Below, one piece after another: positions 1 to 8,234 of a DNA stretch of 11,907 nt. Position 1 is the first letter of the stretch, and each line of letters begins with the position of its first letter. This DNA comes from Desulfobulbaceae bacterium (GTDB taxonomy: Bacteria; Desulfobacterota; Desulfobulbia; Desulfobulbales; Desulfurivibrionaceae): the NCBI GenBank assembly GCA_003557565.1, contig PWOG01000020.1, positions 1-11,907 on the forward strand. The letters run 5' to 3'. The position numbers and the translations under genes were made by a program. The notes below the pieces were generated by a model. It was not told where the DNA came from. It did no database searches and saw only the letters and a list, made by a program, of their open reading frames with translations.

Positions 1-313
1 CCGGGGCAGCTTCCGCCGGCACCTCCACCGGGGTCTCGATGTCGTCCTGAATGTAACCGTAATCCCTTTCAATCTTGAGGTCCGCCAAGCGGCGAATGGC
101 TTCCGGGGTCAATTCGGATTCCGGGGTTTCCTCCAGAAATCCCTTGTAGCCCTCCATCGCCCTTTCCAGTCCGCCTTCGATCCGCTCTTCCTCAAGTTCG
201 ATCTGAATATCATGCAGCTCGGCCAGGGTTCCCCGGCTCGCCGGTTGACAGGCAGCCACAAACAAAGATAGCCCAAGAACGGCCAGGCAAAGAAGGCCCG
301 TCTTCGTCACCAT
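1..313 (-). CDS. TPR-like outer-membrane lipoprotein, N-terminal part
   Basis: Only the first 104 codons are in the window; the reading frame stays open to base 1. The protein opens with a lipoprotein signal peptide: a short basic n-region, a hydrophobic stretch and a lipobox V19-A20-A21-C22, with Gln after the Cys (no Asp at +2, so outer-membrane sorting is plausible). After it comes a Glu/Arg-rich helical segment (about residues 35-85) including ERIEGGLERAMEGYKGFLEE and LTPEAIRRLADLKIE, which looks like the start of a tetratricopeptide array. Two starts compete: ATG at 313-311, where GGAG lies only 3 nt upstream, and GTG at 310-308, where the same GGAG has a 6-nt spacing; either keeps the lipobox. 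It follows the TPR gene on the same strand after a 239-nt gap and may have its own promoter. I infer a scaffolding or assembly role, BamD-like in general style; the partner is unknown. Confidence 0.8.
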   Translation of the reverse strand, partial: MVTKTGLLCLAVLGLSLFVAACQPASRGTLAELHDIQIELEEERIEGGLERAMEGYKGFLEETPESELTPEAIRRLADLKIERDYGYIQDDIETPVEVPAEAAP

Positions 314-316
314 TGG

Positions 317-320
317 CTCC
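317..320 (-). promoter_or_regulatory. Ribosome binding site of the lipoprotein gene
   Basis: GGAG on the minus strand. It lies 6 nt from the GTG at 310-308 but only 3 nt from the ATG at 313-311, so it favours the GTG start on spacing while codon preference favours ATG. Confidence 0.5.
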
Positions 321-456
321 GGCACTCCCTGTCCCGAGACGGTGGCAAACCTTGGCGCCACCATGGGCGCACCACACTTGCTGCCGCCCTTAAGGGGAAA
401 CAGAAAACTCCGGCCCCATAATATCAACCGGATTTGTTTGATTTTTCGAAAAAAAG

Positions 457-472
457 TCAACATATCAACATA
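457..472. repeat. Perfect tandem repeat of an 8-bp unit (TCAACATA x2)
   Basis: On the plus strand TCAACATA occurs twice head to tail; on the minus strand this is TATGTTGA twice. A related GTTGATAT copy lies at 428-421, exactly 41 bp from the same 8-mer at 469-462, and it overlaps the candidate extended -10. Direct repeats upstream of a promoter fit a regulator binding site, but no regulator gene is visible and chance cannot be excluded in AT-rich DNA. Confidence 0.4.
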
Positions 473-552
473 ACAAAGGCAGTAATTATCCACTTGGTTT
501 TAAACTAAATCCGGGGCAAACGTCTGGTAATCTGCCACGGTTAATTAACTGT

Positions 553-2511
553 TCAATATTCCTCGTCACTCTTTTCCCGGCCCCTCTTCCGGGACTCGGC
601 CTGGGCCTCAATGGCCCGGTCGTAGCTTTCCGCCATGGCAAAACGGGCCTGGACCTGGAATTGTTCAAGTCTCGTGCGCCGCTTTGTAAGCTCGTTCACT
701 GCCATGGTTTCGAGCATGTTTCCCTGCCGGGCCATCAAAAACCGCACCGTTTGCCGGGCGTCCCGGATCCGCAGCCGCTGCTGGTGAATCACCTCATCGT
801 AGCCCTCGTAGCTTTGGGTGGCGGCCTGCCGGGTGCGCACAAATGAGGTGTATTGCGCATCCAGATCCTCCAGGAGCTGATCAAGATCCTGAAGATTTTT
901 GTTGGCCACCGTCAAACGCTGATCATATTCCGTCTGGAGCTTCCAGTGCATCGCGCCTTTCAGCCGCTCGATCCGGGCCCGGATACCGTCGGCACCAGCG
1001 GTGCCCGAATTTTCCAGGGCCTGTTCAAGGGCGGTAATCCGTTCACTGATGAGCCGCTCCTCGGAGGTCGCCAGGTAATCTGGCCTGGGCGCCACCAGCA
1101 TGCCCTCCAGCCGTTGCTCGATCCGATCCCGCTGCTCCAGGCGCAGCCGCATTTGGGAGTCAAGTTCCCGGAAGTGGCGGTCAATCTCGGGCAGCAACGG
1201 TTCATAGTAGACCCGCCGATACTCGATTATCTCTTCGTAAGCATCCAGATCCGTCTCCCAGAACTCCAGTTTTCGGCGCAGCTCCTCTAGATCAAGATAG
1301 TTTTTCAGTGACTCCTGGAAATCGTGGGAAGCCAGCAGTTCGAGCAGGTAATAGGTTTCCGGAGTCTCGGGCAGTTCGCGCAACCTGACCACCCAGTTGG
1401 CGTCCTGCTGCAGCTCTTCGCGCACCAGGGCGCGGAGGAAATTGCCTTCCCGGATGCTCCTGATGGAACTGGTAAGTTTGTCGATCTCCCGGCCGAAAGC
1501 TTCAAGGGCATTGCCATACATCACCGCCGCCCGGCTGTACACCTCCAGTCTGCTGTAGGCAAAAGGAGCGGCGAGCATGGCTTCCTGCACCGCAGGGTCG
1601 GTGACTTCCCGCTCGACCAAAATGCTCCACGGCACCAGGGCCCTTTCATACCGCTGCTGGGCGGCCGCCGCCCAGCCCGCACCCAGCAACGCCCTTGAGG
1701 AGAACGGCCCTTCCAGGCGCACCCGGTCCAGAACCTGCACGGCTTCAGCCGGTTGCTCGTTTTCCAGCAGCTTGTAGCCCAGCACCAGATTGGCCTTGTC
1801 CCTGATCGCCTGCACTTGCTCGCGGTTGCTCCTGATCTGGCCGGCCCGGTCGAGAAACCGCAACCCTTCCTCTTCCTTGCCGTCACGCAACAGGGCGATA
1901 CCCAGGTTATAGGAGGCAAAGCCCTCCAGGCCGTCGGCCCCGGTAACCCGGCGAAACTGATCCGCGGCTTCGGCATAACGGTGGTTGGCCAGAAAAATCT
2001 GGCCCCGGAGAAAAACCAGATCGTCGCCAATCTCCGCCGGCACCCTGCCGCTGATCCGGTTCACCACCTGCATAGCGCTTTCCGGCTGATCCTTCTGGAA
2101 ATAGATCCGGGCCAGCCGATATATCGCCTCGTTACGCACCTGTTCCTCGACATCGCCTTCGATAACTGCGGTGATGGCCCGGCCGGCCCGGCGATGCATC
2201 CGGTACGCCAGCTCGAAATCCCCCACCGCAAACTCGGCCTGGCCCAGATGAGCAAAGAGGGTATCAAGTTCGGGCTCATCAACCCGCTGAAATTGCTCCA
2301 GCTCGGTATCCAGCCGGGAGATGGCGGCGAACCAGTCCTCCTGAAAAGCATGGTACAGCGCCTCACCGAAATAGAGATCCTGCAGTGCCTTCGGGGCGGT
2401 GGTGGATGCCGCCATGGCGCCGCCCGCCATCACCAGGCACGCCGATACCGCCGCCGACCAGGCAATAAATCGTATATGATGGCTTACAATAAATCTGAGC
2501 ATTACTATCAC
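553..2511 (-). CDS. Periplasmic tetratricopeptide-repeat protein with long coiled-coil C-terminus
   Basis: 652 residues. Residues 1-35 are a Sec signal peptide (basic/His n-region, hydrophobic core, AMA-A type cleavage near 34-35) with no lipobox at the cleavage site, so the mature protein should be soluble in the periplasm. Residues about 44-330 are helical repeats of TPR type, for example RNEAIYRLARIYFQKDQPES, FASYNLGIALLRDGKEEEG and ALLGAGWAAAAQQRYERAL. From about 395 to the end the sequence is almost all charged helix with heptad-like spacing, ending in a basic/acidic tail (KRGREKSDEEY). No catalytic motif is visible. The start is a GTG whose GTGA overlaps the stop of the upstream gene by 4 nt, implying translational coupling; an ATG at 2502-2500 is an alternative, and neither has a strong Shine-Dalgarno. 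I infer a protein-protein scaffold for the envelope proteins encoded upstream; the exact function is unknown. Confidence 0.88.
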   Translation of the reverse strand: MIVMLRFIVSHHIRFIAWSAAVSACLVMAGGAMAASTTAPKALQDLYFGEALYHAFQEDWFAAISRLDTELEQFQRVDEPELDTLFAHLGQAEFAVGDFELAYRMHRRAGRAITAVIEGDVEEQVRNEAIYRLARIYFQKDQPESAMQVVNRISGRVPAEIGDDLVFLRGQIFLANHRYAEAADQFRRVTGADGLEGFASYNLGIALLRDGKEEEGLRFLDRAGQIRSNREQVQAIRDKANLVLGYKLLENEQPAEAVQVLDRVRLEGPFSSRALLGAGWAAAAQQRYERALVPWSILVEREVTDPAVQEAMLAAPFAYSRLEVYSRAAVMYGNALEAFGREIDKLTSSIRSIREGNFLRALVREELQQDANWVVRLRELPETPETYYLLELLASHDFQESLKNYLDLEELRRKLEFWETDLDAYEEIIEYRRVYYEPLLPEIDRHFRELDSQMRLRLEQRDRIEQRLEGMLVAPRPDYLATSEERLISERITALEQALENSGTAGADGIRARIERLKGAMHWKLQTEYDQRLTVANKNLQDLDQLLEDLDAQYTSFVRTRQAATQSYEGYDEVIHQQRLRIRDARQTVRFLMARQGNMLETMAVNELTKRRTRLEQFQVQARFAMAESYDRAIEAQAESRKRGREKSDEEY

Positions 2512-3062
2512 TGGCCCTGCAGGGTTGCTCTAAAGGGAGTCAGGGAAATTTCGACGATTTCAGGCCCCACTCCCTTGTCGATACTAAAACTGTTGGTCCG
2601 GCTGAACTCCGCCCCTTCCGCCGACAGCCCGGTATAACTCACTTCCAGTTCATGCTCGCCGACCCTGAGGTTGCCGGTGTGGATCCGCTGCACACCACCC
2701 TTTTCCAGGGCCTGAAGCTCCTGGTAAGTGTAGATATGAGTCGCCACCGTCGTGCCGTTGATATCGATCTCGACGCTGTCCAGGCGAAACTCCTCGCTTC
2801 CTCCCAGGGACACGAACAGTGAAACCTGGGTGTCCGAGGGATACAGCAGCTTCTCTTCGAGCTGTTCAAGTTCAGCCGCGATGGCGAGGATGTCGGTCTT
2901 GATTTCCTGGATCTGCTCGTCCAAACCCTTGATCTGCTCCCGGGTAACTTCCCTCCCCTGGGCGGCGAGACCGGTCATCAGCACCAGGCTCACCACCATG
3001 ATCATCTTCAGGCAGACGAGCTTGCCGGTTTCCACTCTTGTTTCTTTTTTTATTTTTTTCAT
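2508..3062 (-). CDS. Small secreted coiled-coil and beta-domain protein, function unknown
   Basis: 184 residues from ATG at 3062-3060, preceded by GGGGAG with a 9-nt spacing; an in-frame GTG directly before it (3065-3063) is a second possible start. The N-terminus has a long basic n-region (MKKIKKETRV...) then a hydrophobic core MIMVVSLVLMTGLAAQG (about 20-36), giving a Sec signal or an N-terminal anchor. Residues about 40-72 form a heptad-patterned coiled coil (QIKGLDEQIQEIKTDILAIA). Residues about 74-178 are beta-rich, with alternating strands such as QVSLFVSLGG, SVEIDINGTTVATHIYTY and GEHELEVSYTGLSAEG, probably an Ig-like or jelly-roll sandwich. There is no helix-turn-helix, so any regulator label on relatives would be suspect. 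It sits 30 nt after the barrel gene and overlaps the TPR gene by 4 nt, so it is surely co-transcribed. I infer a structural periplasmic partner; the coiled coil suggests oligomerisation. Confidence 0.85.
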   Translation of the reverse strand: MKKIKKETRVETGKLVCLKMIMVVSLVLMTGLAAQGREVTREQIKGLDEQIQEIKTDILAIAAELEQLEEKLLYPSDTQVSLFVSLGGSEEFRLDSVEIDINGTTVATHIYTYQELQALEKGGVQRIHTGNLRVGEHELEVSYTGLSAEGAEFSRTNSFSIDKGVGPEIVEISLTPFRATLQGQ

Positions 3063-3071
3063 CACCGTCTT

Positions 3072-3077
3072 CTCCCC
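3072..3077 (-). promoter_or_regulatory. Ribosome binding site of the small coiled-coil gene
   Basis: GGGGAG on the minus strand, inside the 30-nt gap after the barrel gene's TAG. The spacing is 9 nt to the ATG at 3062-3060 and 6 nt to the GTG at 3065-3063, so it does not by itself decide between the two adjacent starts. Confidence 0.6.
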
Positions 3078-3092
3078 AAAACCTCTAATTTG

Positions 3093-6000
3093 CTAAATTT
3101 TGCCGACAATATTGATGAACAGGCCCTGGTGGGTGTAGTCCAGGTCGGTAAGATCGTCTGAAAAATCGCTGAAGTTATAACCGGCGCCCAGCTTGATATG
3201 GTTGCCCAGCTGCCGGTAGATACCCAGCACCACACCGTCGAGGCGATCACCGGCATCGGGCAGGTCGAGTACCCGTCCTTCGATCAGGGCATCCCAGCGG
3301 TGGAGGAAATGGTAATCCGCCCGCAGCACGAACAGGTGGGCGCGACTGGTAAAAAATTCCCGGTCCACCCGATCCTGGCTCACTTCACCATGGCGGTAGG
3401 CGTATTTTCCACCCACGGCCCACCGCCGTGTCAGTTCATACATCATATCCAGAGCCCCGATATGGCTGCGCTGGATGATGCCGCCCGTAGTGCCCTCGGT
3501 GGTGACCTGGTCCGCCGACGGCAGGTTGTAGAAATAGGTGTACTTCATGAGGGCATTCAGCCGGTCATGGTGAACGGGACGGTAAGCAAATCCCGCCACC
3601 GCTTCGGTATAGGTGCCGTCGAAGAAATCCCCCTGGGAATTGGTGCTCCGGGCGTAGTTGAACTTGGCCAGCAGCCGCCAGTCCGGGCTCATCTGATACT
3701 TGAGGCTGTTTCTCAGCAACCAGGTGGTGCGTCTGTTGGTGGTGGTGTCCGGCTGCTCGGTTTCATCCACCCGGTATTCTGCGGCGCTGGCCATCTTGAC
3801 TTCGGCAAAGCCGTAGCCGACCCGGGCGCCCACGGCCTTTCGCTTGAGCTCGGCGCCGGTGCGGTTGTCCTTGAGGGTCCCGTAATCCACATTGGCCCCC
3901 AGATTCAGGCGATCAACCGGGGCCAGGTCAACACCGGTTGAATGGGTCAGGCCGGTGGGCACGTCGCCGTGGGTGTAGCGCTCCTCCAGATATACGCTGG
4001 CGCTGTCCGAGTAACGGGTCCTAAACCCGGTGGTCAGGTCTCCTTTCCTGGCCCGCACCCCGTTGTCCGTCCTCTCGTTTTCCATGGTGTAATTGAGGTA
4101 GAGATCAGTCCGGTCGGAATAGAGATACTTGGTTCCCAGCCGGCCGCTGGTGCCCAGGTTGCCGTCGGCGACCTCGGCGTTCAGCCGGAAGCGATCGGTG
4201 ACCCGGTAAGTGCCGCCGGAACCGTAACGGGTGTTGGTCTCCCGATTACCGGTGGTATTCAGTGAATCCTGGACAAAACTGTAAGCACTCCAGTGGGCCC
4301 GGGAATCGTAATGCAGCTGGGCCACCATGTCCGTGCGGTCCCCTTCCTGCTGGGTCAGGGGCACCACCGGTGAATCGTCCTTGCGGGTCTCCTGGCGCAG
4401 GCCCGTGCTCACGGTCCAGTGCTCATCCCGCTTATAATCAACGTTGAGTTCTCCGGCGGCGGTCTCCAGCCCGTCGCGCTCGCTTCGTTTGTCCCCTTTA
4501 AACCGCATGTCCACCCGCTGGGTAACCGGCAACTGAACCGTGCCGCCATACTGGCTGAGGTCCCGGTTCGTATTCAGCCCCGGAGCCGAGTAACCGGCAT
4601 CAAGTTGTTGGACATAGAAAGTGAGGCGGCCGCCGGTGTCATCGAAAATATCCCGCAGACCAAGGCTGCCGTCGATCCGGTAGCCATCGGCTTTATCATC
4701 GGGATCGACGGGGGAGTCAGGATCGCGGAAAGCAAAACCGCCGTCGACGGAAGTGGTGGACATCACCCCCGCGCCCTCGCTGCGGCTGCCCTCCAGCTTC
4801 AACCAGGTCTCGGCGTTACGGCGCAGCAGCAGATCCCCCGCCCGCAGGTTGTTCTCGTTGCCGGATTCCTCGAACCGGCTGCCGGTGAAACCCACCTTGA
4901 GGTAATCATTGAACCAGTAATGGCCCCGGCCGCCGGTGGCCAGATCATCAAGATCTTCAAAACCCGGGGTGTATTCGTAGCGCACCACCAGGTGAACTCG
5001 ATGACCGCTCATTCCATCGCTGTGCACCAGCAGATCGTCGTCGGCGGTGCCGGCCAGGGGTTCGGCCAGCAGCAGCCGGCCCTGGATATAATCGATATCG
5101 TAATCCAGCACCGGGCTCAGGTTCTTGACCCCCAGTACCATTCCCGAATCCTTGTCGCGGACCTCGACGCGCACCCGCTCCGAACCGGTAAGAATATCCT
5201 GTCGGCGCAGGTAATAAAGGGAGCCGCCGGTGCCCCTGAATTCATCACGGCCGGCCACGGTACCCGGTTCTGCGGCAAAACCGTCGATCATCAAACGCTC
5301 TTCACCGAAACTGGTGGTTTCCGGGCTCTGGTAATGGAGGTTGAGGCCATACAGCCCGCGATCCACATGGGCCAGATGATTATCGGTATAACCGACCCGG
5401 AAGTTGCCCCAGAGCCCGTAGCTGTCGTCTTTGGTCAGCCGGGCGTAGAACTTGCCCATGGTCGGCGCCTCCTCGGTAACCGTGGAATCGTCGCCGTAGG
5501 TCGGGTAATGGTGGTCCGGGTCAATCCTTCTGAACAGAGCCTCGGGTGATTTGTCCATGAAATTGGAGAAAAGATCGGTCAACGGCTCTTCCCTGGTATC
5601 GGCGCTGGCCCTCAAGCCCCAGCCGTCGCCGAACTTGCCGCTGGTATAGAAAGCCAGCCGGCCATGGAGGCTTGAGTCATCGCTGTACCGTGTCTCATCC
5701 GGGGAAAGCAGCTCGGCCGGACCGCTGGTTTTGTTGGCCGACATGGTCATGTCGGCGATCCCCACGTAGAACCAGTCGCTTTGCTTGAGCTCCAGGTCGC
5801 GCAGAAACAGCTCGCCGGCGCCGGTGTCGTCGAGCACCGCAACCTCGACGGTATGATGGCCGGGCGGCAGGATTTCCTCGGCGACAACACCCCCGGTGGA
5901 GTCCACCGGCACTTCATAGCCGGCCAGCCACACCCCGTGTCCGGGCGGGATCGCGGTACCATGGACCCGCACCGAGCCACCGCTCAAAGGGATGTTACGG

Positions 6001-8234
6001 TTGGCTATCCGGCTCTCGCCGTAGCCAACCAGCAGTTCTTCCTCATGATCCAGCCTCTCAACCAAAGGATCGAGCTCATCGACCACCCACAGAGGCTGAG
6101 TAGAAGTTTCGTCGAAATTCCCCTTTTCATCATACACCCGCACCAGGTATTTCAACTGGCGCCCGGGAGCGGAATATGTCGTGAAATCGGCCTGCCAGCT
6201 GGCTCTGCCGTCATCATCCATCTCCACCACCGCCAAGGGGGTGTCCCGCACCGACTGTTCGTCGTCGAAAATTCTGACTTCCGCCCGCTGGATAAAGCTA
6301 CGGTAATTGGTATAGAGCCGGAAACGCACCAGATCTTCAACGACGGGGGTCTCTTCCCGGTCCTGATAACGGATGGTCCGCGGCCAGGCGGTAATATTCA
6401 GCCGCGGGTCGAATTTCAGGCCGTCGAACTTGAAGCGGATATCGGTTTCTTCCAGGGCCACGTCGGTGCAGCGTTGGACATCGGGGATGCCCTTGCTGGG
6501 ATCGTCGATGGGATCACCGTCCACGGTGATCCGCATGAGATTCAGGGCAAAGGGGTTGGCCACCTCCACCTCGCGGTTTATGCGGGTGATATCCACCCCC
6601 TCGTAGTCATCTAGGATGGCAAGTTCGTCATAAACCACCTGCACCTCCACCCGCGAGATATCGGACTCGATGAAACCGGTGTTGATCACGTCATCGGACT
6701 GGATATAGCCACGGCCTTCGAACTCCGCCTGGTGCGGCGCCAATTCCATGCGCTCGCTGACCGCATGCGTGGCCCGATAGGCCCGCGACGTGGACAGGCC
6801 GATATCATCCCCGTAAATCGCGGCGGTGCGGCGATCCAGCCGCTGGTTGCCGGTGTAGCCGATCAGGCGCAGCCGGACATTGGCCCTGTCGTCGATCTCC
6901 GCCATGATCCGGTCCAGATGGTCGGTGTAGCCCGACGGCAGAACCGGCTGACCATTGTGGAAGAGGATGGGATCAATGGGACCGGAGGGGGAATCGTAAA
7001 CCCGGGTCACCGTCTCGGCCCCGGTGGCGTCGGGACAGATCTGCGGTTCGTCGGGCAGATCCTGGAGGGGATCATCATGCCAGAATTCCACTTCGATGCG
7101 CCGATTCATGGCCCGACCCTGGGCGGTGTCATTGGGGGCGACGGGCTGGGTTGCCCCCCTGCCCTCGCTTTCCACGGCCTCGGTGGGCAGCCCCAGGCTT
7201 TCCTGGACGCTCATGGCAACCCGGCGGGCCACCGCCCCGGAAAGGCCCTGGTGATTGCCGTAAATCCGCCGGTCACGACCGACCAGCGGCGCATTATCGG
7301 AATAGGCAATGAACTTGACCACCACATTCCGCTTGTTCTGCCTCTCCCGCAGGTTGGTCAGGGCCTGGCGAATCTGACGCCGGAACTCGTCGCTGACCTC
7401 CGCCGCCACATCGTCGTAATGGAGCGGGGTGACCAGGTTCCTGACACTGGCGCGATGGGCATGCCCCTCCCGGTAGCGCAGCTTGCACACGGTCTCGGTC
7501 CAGCAGACCTTGATCCGGGTTGATTCCCGGGGAACCACCACTTCCTTCTCCACCTGCCTTTCGGTGATCTCGTCATACCAGACCTGCACTTCCACCCGGC
7601 GGTTGCGGTAACGTCCATCCTCGGTGGCATTGCTGGCAACCGGCTCGCTTTCGCCGACGCCTTCGTAGGAAATGGCCTCCGGCGGCAGGCTTAGGGCCTG
7701 CTGGAAGTATTCGGCGGTATTGCCGGCCCGCTCCCGGGACAGGCCGGTATTGTCGCCATACTGCTGGGCCAGAGCCAGGCTCAAGGGCAGATCGTCGGTA
7801 TGGCCGATAAAGTGCAGCCGAACGTTTTTCCGGTCGCGCATGCCATCCAGAACTTCCCTTAACAGTTCGACATAATCTTCGGGAATATCCGCCTCACCCA
7901 GCCGGAAATGGATGGGGGGAACCACATCGTCGAGCTTAATGGTTTCCACATCCTGCTCGGTTACCTGGCGGATTTCTATCCTATCGCCCTCCTCGTCGAA
8001 GAGACCGGCATCATGGAACCAGGGCGTGAAGGACTGGTCGGTGGACAGGTGGTGCTCCACCGCCTCGCCACGGGTGCTGGTGGTCCGCACCCCGGCCCCC
8101 GATTCTGCATCGGCGGAGGTCTCCTCGTCCACGGCGCCGAATGGCTCCGGCGCGCCGAAGACGGCCCGGACCTCTCCTGCCCCGGCCAGGGAGACGAAAA
8201 CCGCAATCATTATGGCAAAAATACGTGCCGGCAT
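3093..8234 (-). CDS. Giant outer-membrane barrel protein with three OmpA-like domains
   Basis: 1713 residues from ATG at 8234, chosen because it gives a signal peptide (1-24, ending EVRA). The frame stays open to an ATG at 8429, but that 65-residue extension is hydrophilic, overlaps the upstream gene and would bury the signal. Three OmpA/MotB-like modules follow at about 104-220, 265-387 and 415-537, each with an unusual IYG/QYG-D/N-x-x-GLS segment. Module 1 keeps the diaminopimelate-contacting pair (D147 after GHT, R169 in LSRERA) and an NRRVEV end; module 2 lacks the Arg, module 3 lacks the Asp. Ig-like beta domains fill about 560-820. A barrel-type region with many aromatic alternating strands runs from about 850 to the end and finishes LFINIVGKI. 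Cys occur only at 244, 250, 400 and 589. There is no TonB box or plug, so a receptor label is not supported. Inferred role: peptidoglycan-anchored barrel that holds or exports the upstream DUF11 protein. Confidence 0.9.
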   Translation of the reverse strand: MPARIFAIMIAVFVSLAGAGEVRAVFGAPEPFGAVDEETSADAESGAGVRTTSTRGEAVEHHLSTDQSFTPWFHDAGLFDEEGDRIEIRQVTEQDVETIKLDDVVPPIHFRLGEADIPEDYVELLREVLDGMRDRKNVRLHFIGHTDDLPLSLALAQQYGDNTGLSRERAGNTAEYFQQALSLPPEAISYEGVGESEPVASNATEDGRYRNRRVEVQVWYDEITERQVEKEVVVPRESTRIKVCWTETVCKLRYREGHAHRASVRNLVTPLHYDDVAAEVSDEFRRQIRQALTNLRERQNKRNVVVKFIAYSDNAPLVGRDRRIYGNHQGLSGAVARRVAMSVQESLGLPTEAVESEGRGATQPVAPNDTAQGRAMNRRIEVEFWHDDPLQDLPDEPQICPDATGAETVTRVYDSPSGPIDPILFHNGQPVLPSGYTDHLDRIMAEIDDRANVRLRLIGYTGNQRLDRRTAAIYGDDIGLSTSRAYRATHAVSERMELAPHQAEFEGRGYIQSDDVINTGFIESDISRVEVQVVYDELAILDDYEGVDITRINREVEVANPFALNLMRITVDGDPIDDPSKGIPDVQRCTDVALEETDIRFKFDGLKFDPRLNITAWPRTIRYQDREETPVVEDLVRFRLYTNYRSFIQRAEVRIFDDEQSVRDTPLAVVEMDDDGRASWQADFTTYSAPGRQLKYLVRVYDEKGNFDETSTQPLWVVDELDPLVERLDHEEELLVGYGESRIANRNIPLSGGSVRVHGTAIPPGHGVWLAGYEVPVDSTGGVVAEEILPPGHHTVEVAVLDDTGAGELFLRDLELKQSDWFYVGIADMTMSANKTSGPAELLSPDETRYSDDSSLHGRLAFYTSGKFGDGWGLRASADTREEPLTDLFSNFMDKSPEALFRRIDPDHHYPTYGDDSTVTEEAPTMGKFYARLTKDDSYGLWGNFRVGYTDNHLAHVDRGLYGLNLHYQSPETTSFGEERLMIDGFAAEPGTVAGRDEFRGTGGSLYYLRRQDILTGSERVRVEVRDKDSGMVLGVKNLSPVLDYDIDYIQGRLLLAEPLAGTADDDLLVHSDGMSGHRVHLVVRYEYTPGFEDLDDLATGGRGHYWFNDYLKVGFTGSRFEESGNENNLRAGDLLLRRNAETWLKLEGSRSEGAGVMSTTSVDGGFAFRDPDSPVDPDDKADGYRIDGSLGLRDIFDDTGGRLTFYVQQLDAGYSAPGLNTNRDLSQYGGTVQLPVTQRVDMRFKGDKRSERDGLETAAGELNVDYKRDEHWTVSTGLRQETRKDDSPVVPLTQQEGDRTDMVAQLHYDSRAHWSAYSFVQDSLNTTGNRETNTRYGSGGTYRVTDRFRLNAEVADGNLGTSGRLGTKYLYSDRTDLYLNYTMENERTDNGVRARKGDLTTGFRTRYSDSASVYLEERYTHGDVPTGLTHSTGVDLAPVDRLNLGANVDYGTLKDNRTGAELKRKAVGARVGYGFAEVKMASAAEYRVDETEQPDTTTNRRTTWLLRNSLKYQMSPDWRLLAKFNYARSTNSQGDFFDGTYTEAVAGFAYRPVHHDRLNALMKYTYFYNLPSADQVTTEGTTGGIIQRSHIGALDMMYELTRRWAVGGKYAYRHGEVSQDRVDREFFTSRAHLFVLRADYHFLHRWDALIEGRVLDLPDAGDRLDGVVLGIYRQLGNHIKLGAGYNFSDFSDDLTDLDYTHQGLFINIVGKI

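Larger units (their letters stand above)
314..552 (-). promoter_or_regulatory. AT-rich intergenic region before the lipoprotein gene
   Basis: This 239-nt gap separates the TPR gene from the lipoprotein gene. It is clearly richer in A+T (about 410-550) than the coding sequence. It holds an extended -10-like element on the minus strand at 426-418 (TGATATTAT: TG, one base, then a 5/6 match to TATAAT). That would give a leader of about 100 nt. There is no good -35 at the usual distance; TTGACT at 460-455 is too far upstream for this -10, and the -10 that would pair with it (437-432) matches only 3/6. It also holds a perfect tandem 8-bp repeat at 457-472 and three perfect palindromes at 387-396, 442-453 and 540-549. 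I see no GC-rich hairpin followed by a T run after the TPR stop codon, so transcription may read through. No coding sequence is evident here. Confidence 0.35.

Noticed and set aside
480..552. Rho-independent terminator after the TPR gene
   Set aside because: The only clear symmetry is the AT-rich palindrome GTTAATTAAC at 540-549; no GC stem followed by a T run on the minus strand.
1753..2637. 294-codon plus-strand open frame spanning the TPR and small coiled-coil genes
   Set aside because: It crosses the boundary of two well supported minus-strand genes and shows no recognisable motif.
2508..3062. Small coiled-coil protein as a transcription regulator
   Set aside because: It has an N-terminal signal or anchor, a coiled coil and a beta domain; no DNA-binding helix-turn-helix is visible.
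4419..5549. 376-codon open frame on the plus strand, antisense to the barrel gene
   Set aside because: GC-rich antisense shadow: hydrophobic, Gly/Ala/Val/Ile-heavy composition, no domain or signal, and it lies wholly inside a gene with clear domain structure.
3093..8234. Barrel protein as a TonB-dependent receptor or as a flagellar MotB protein
   Set aside because: No TonB box, no plug domain and no MotB transmembrane helix. The MotB resemblance is only the shared OmpA-like fold.
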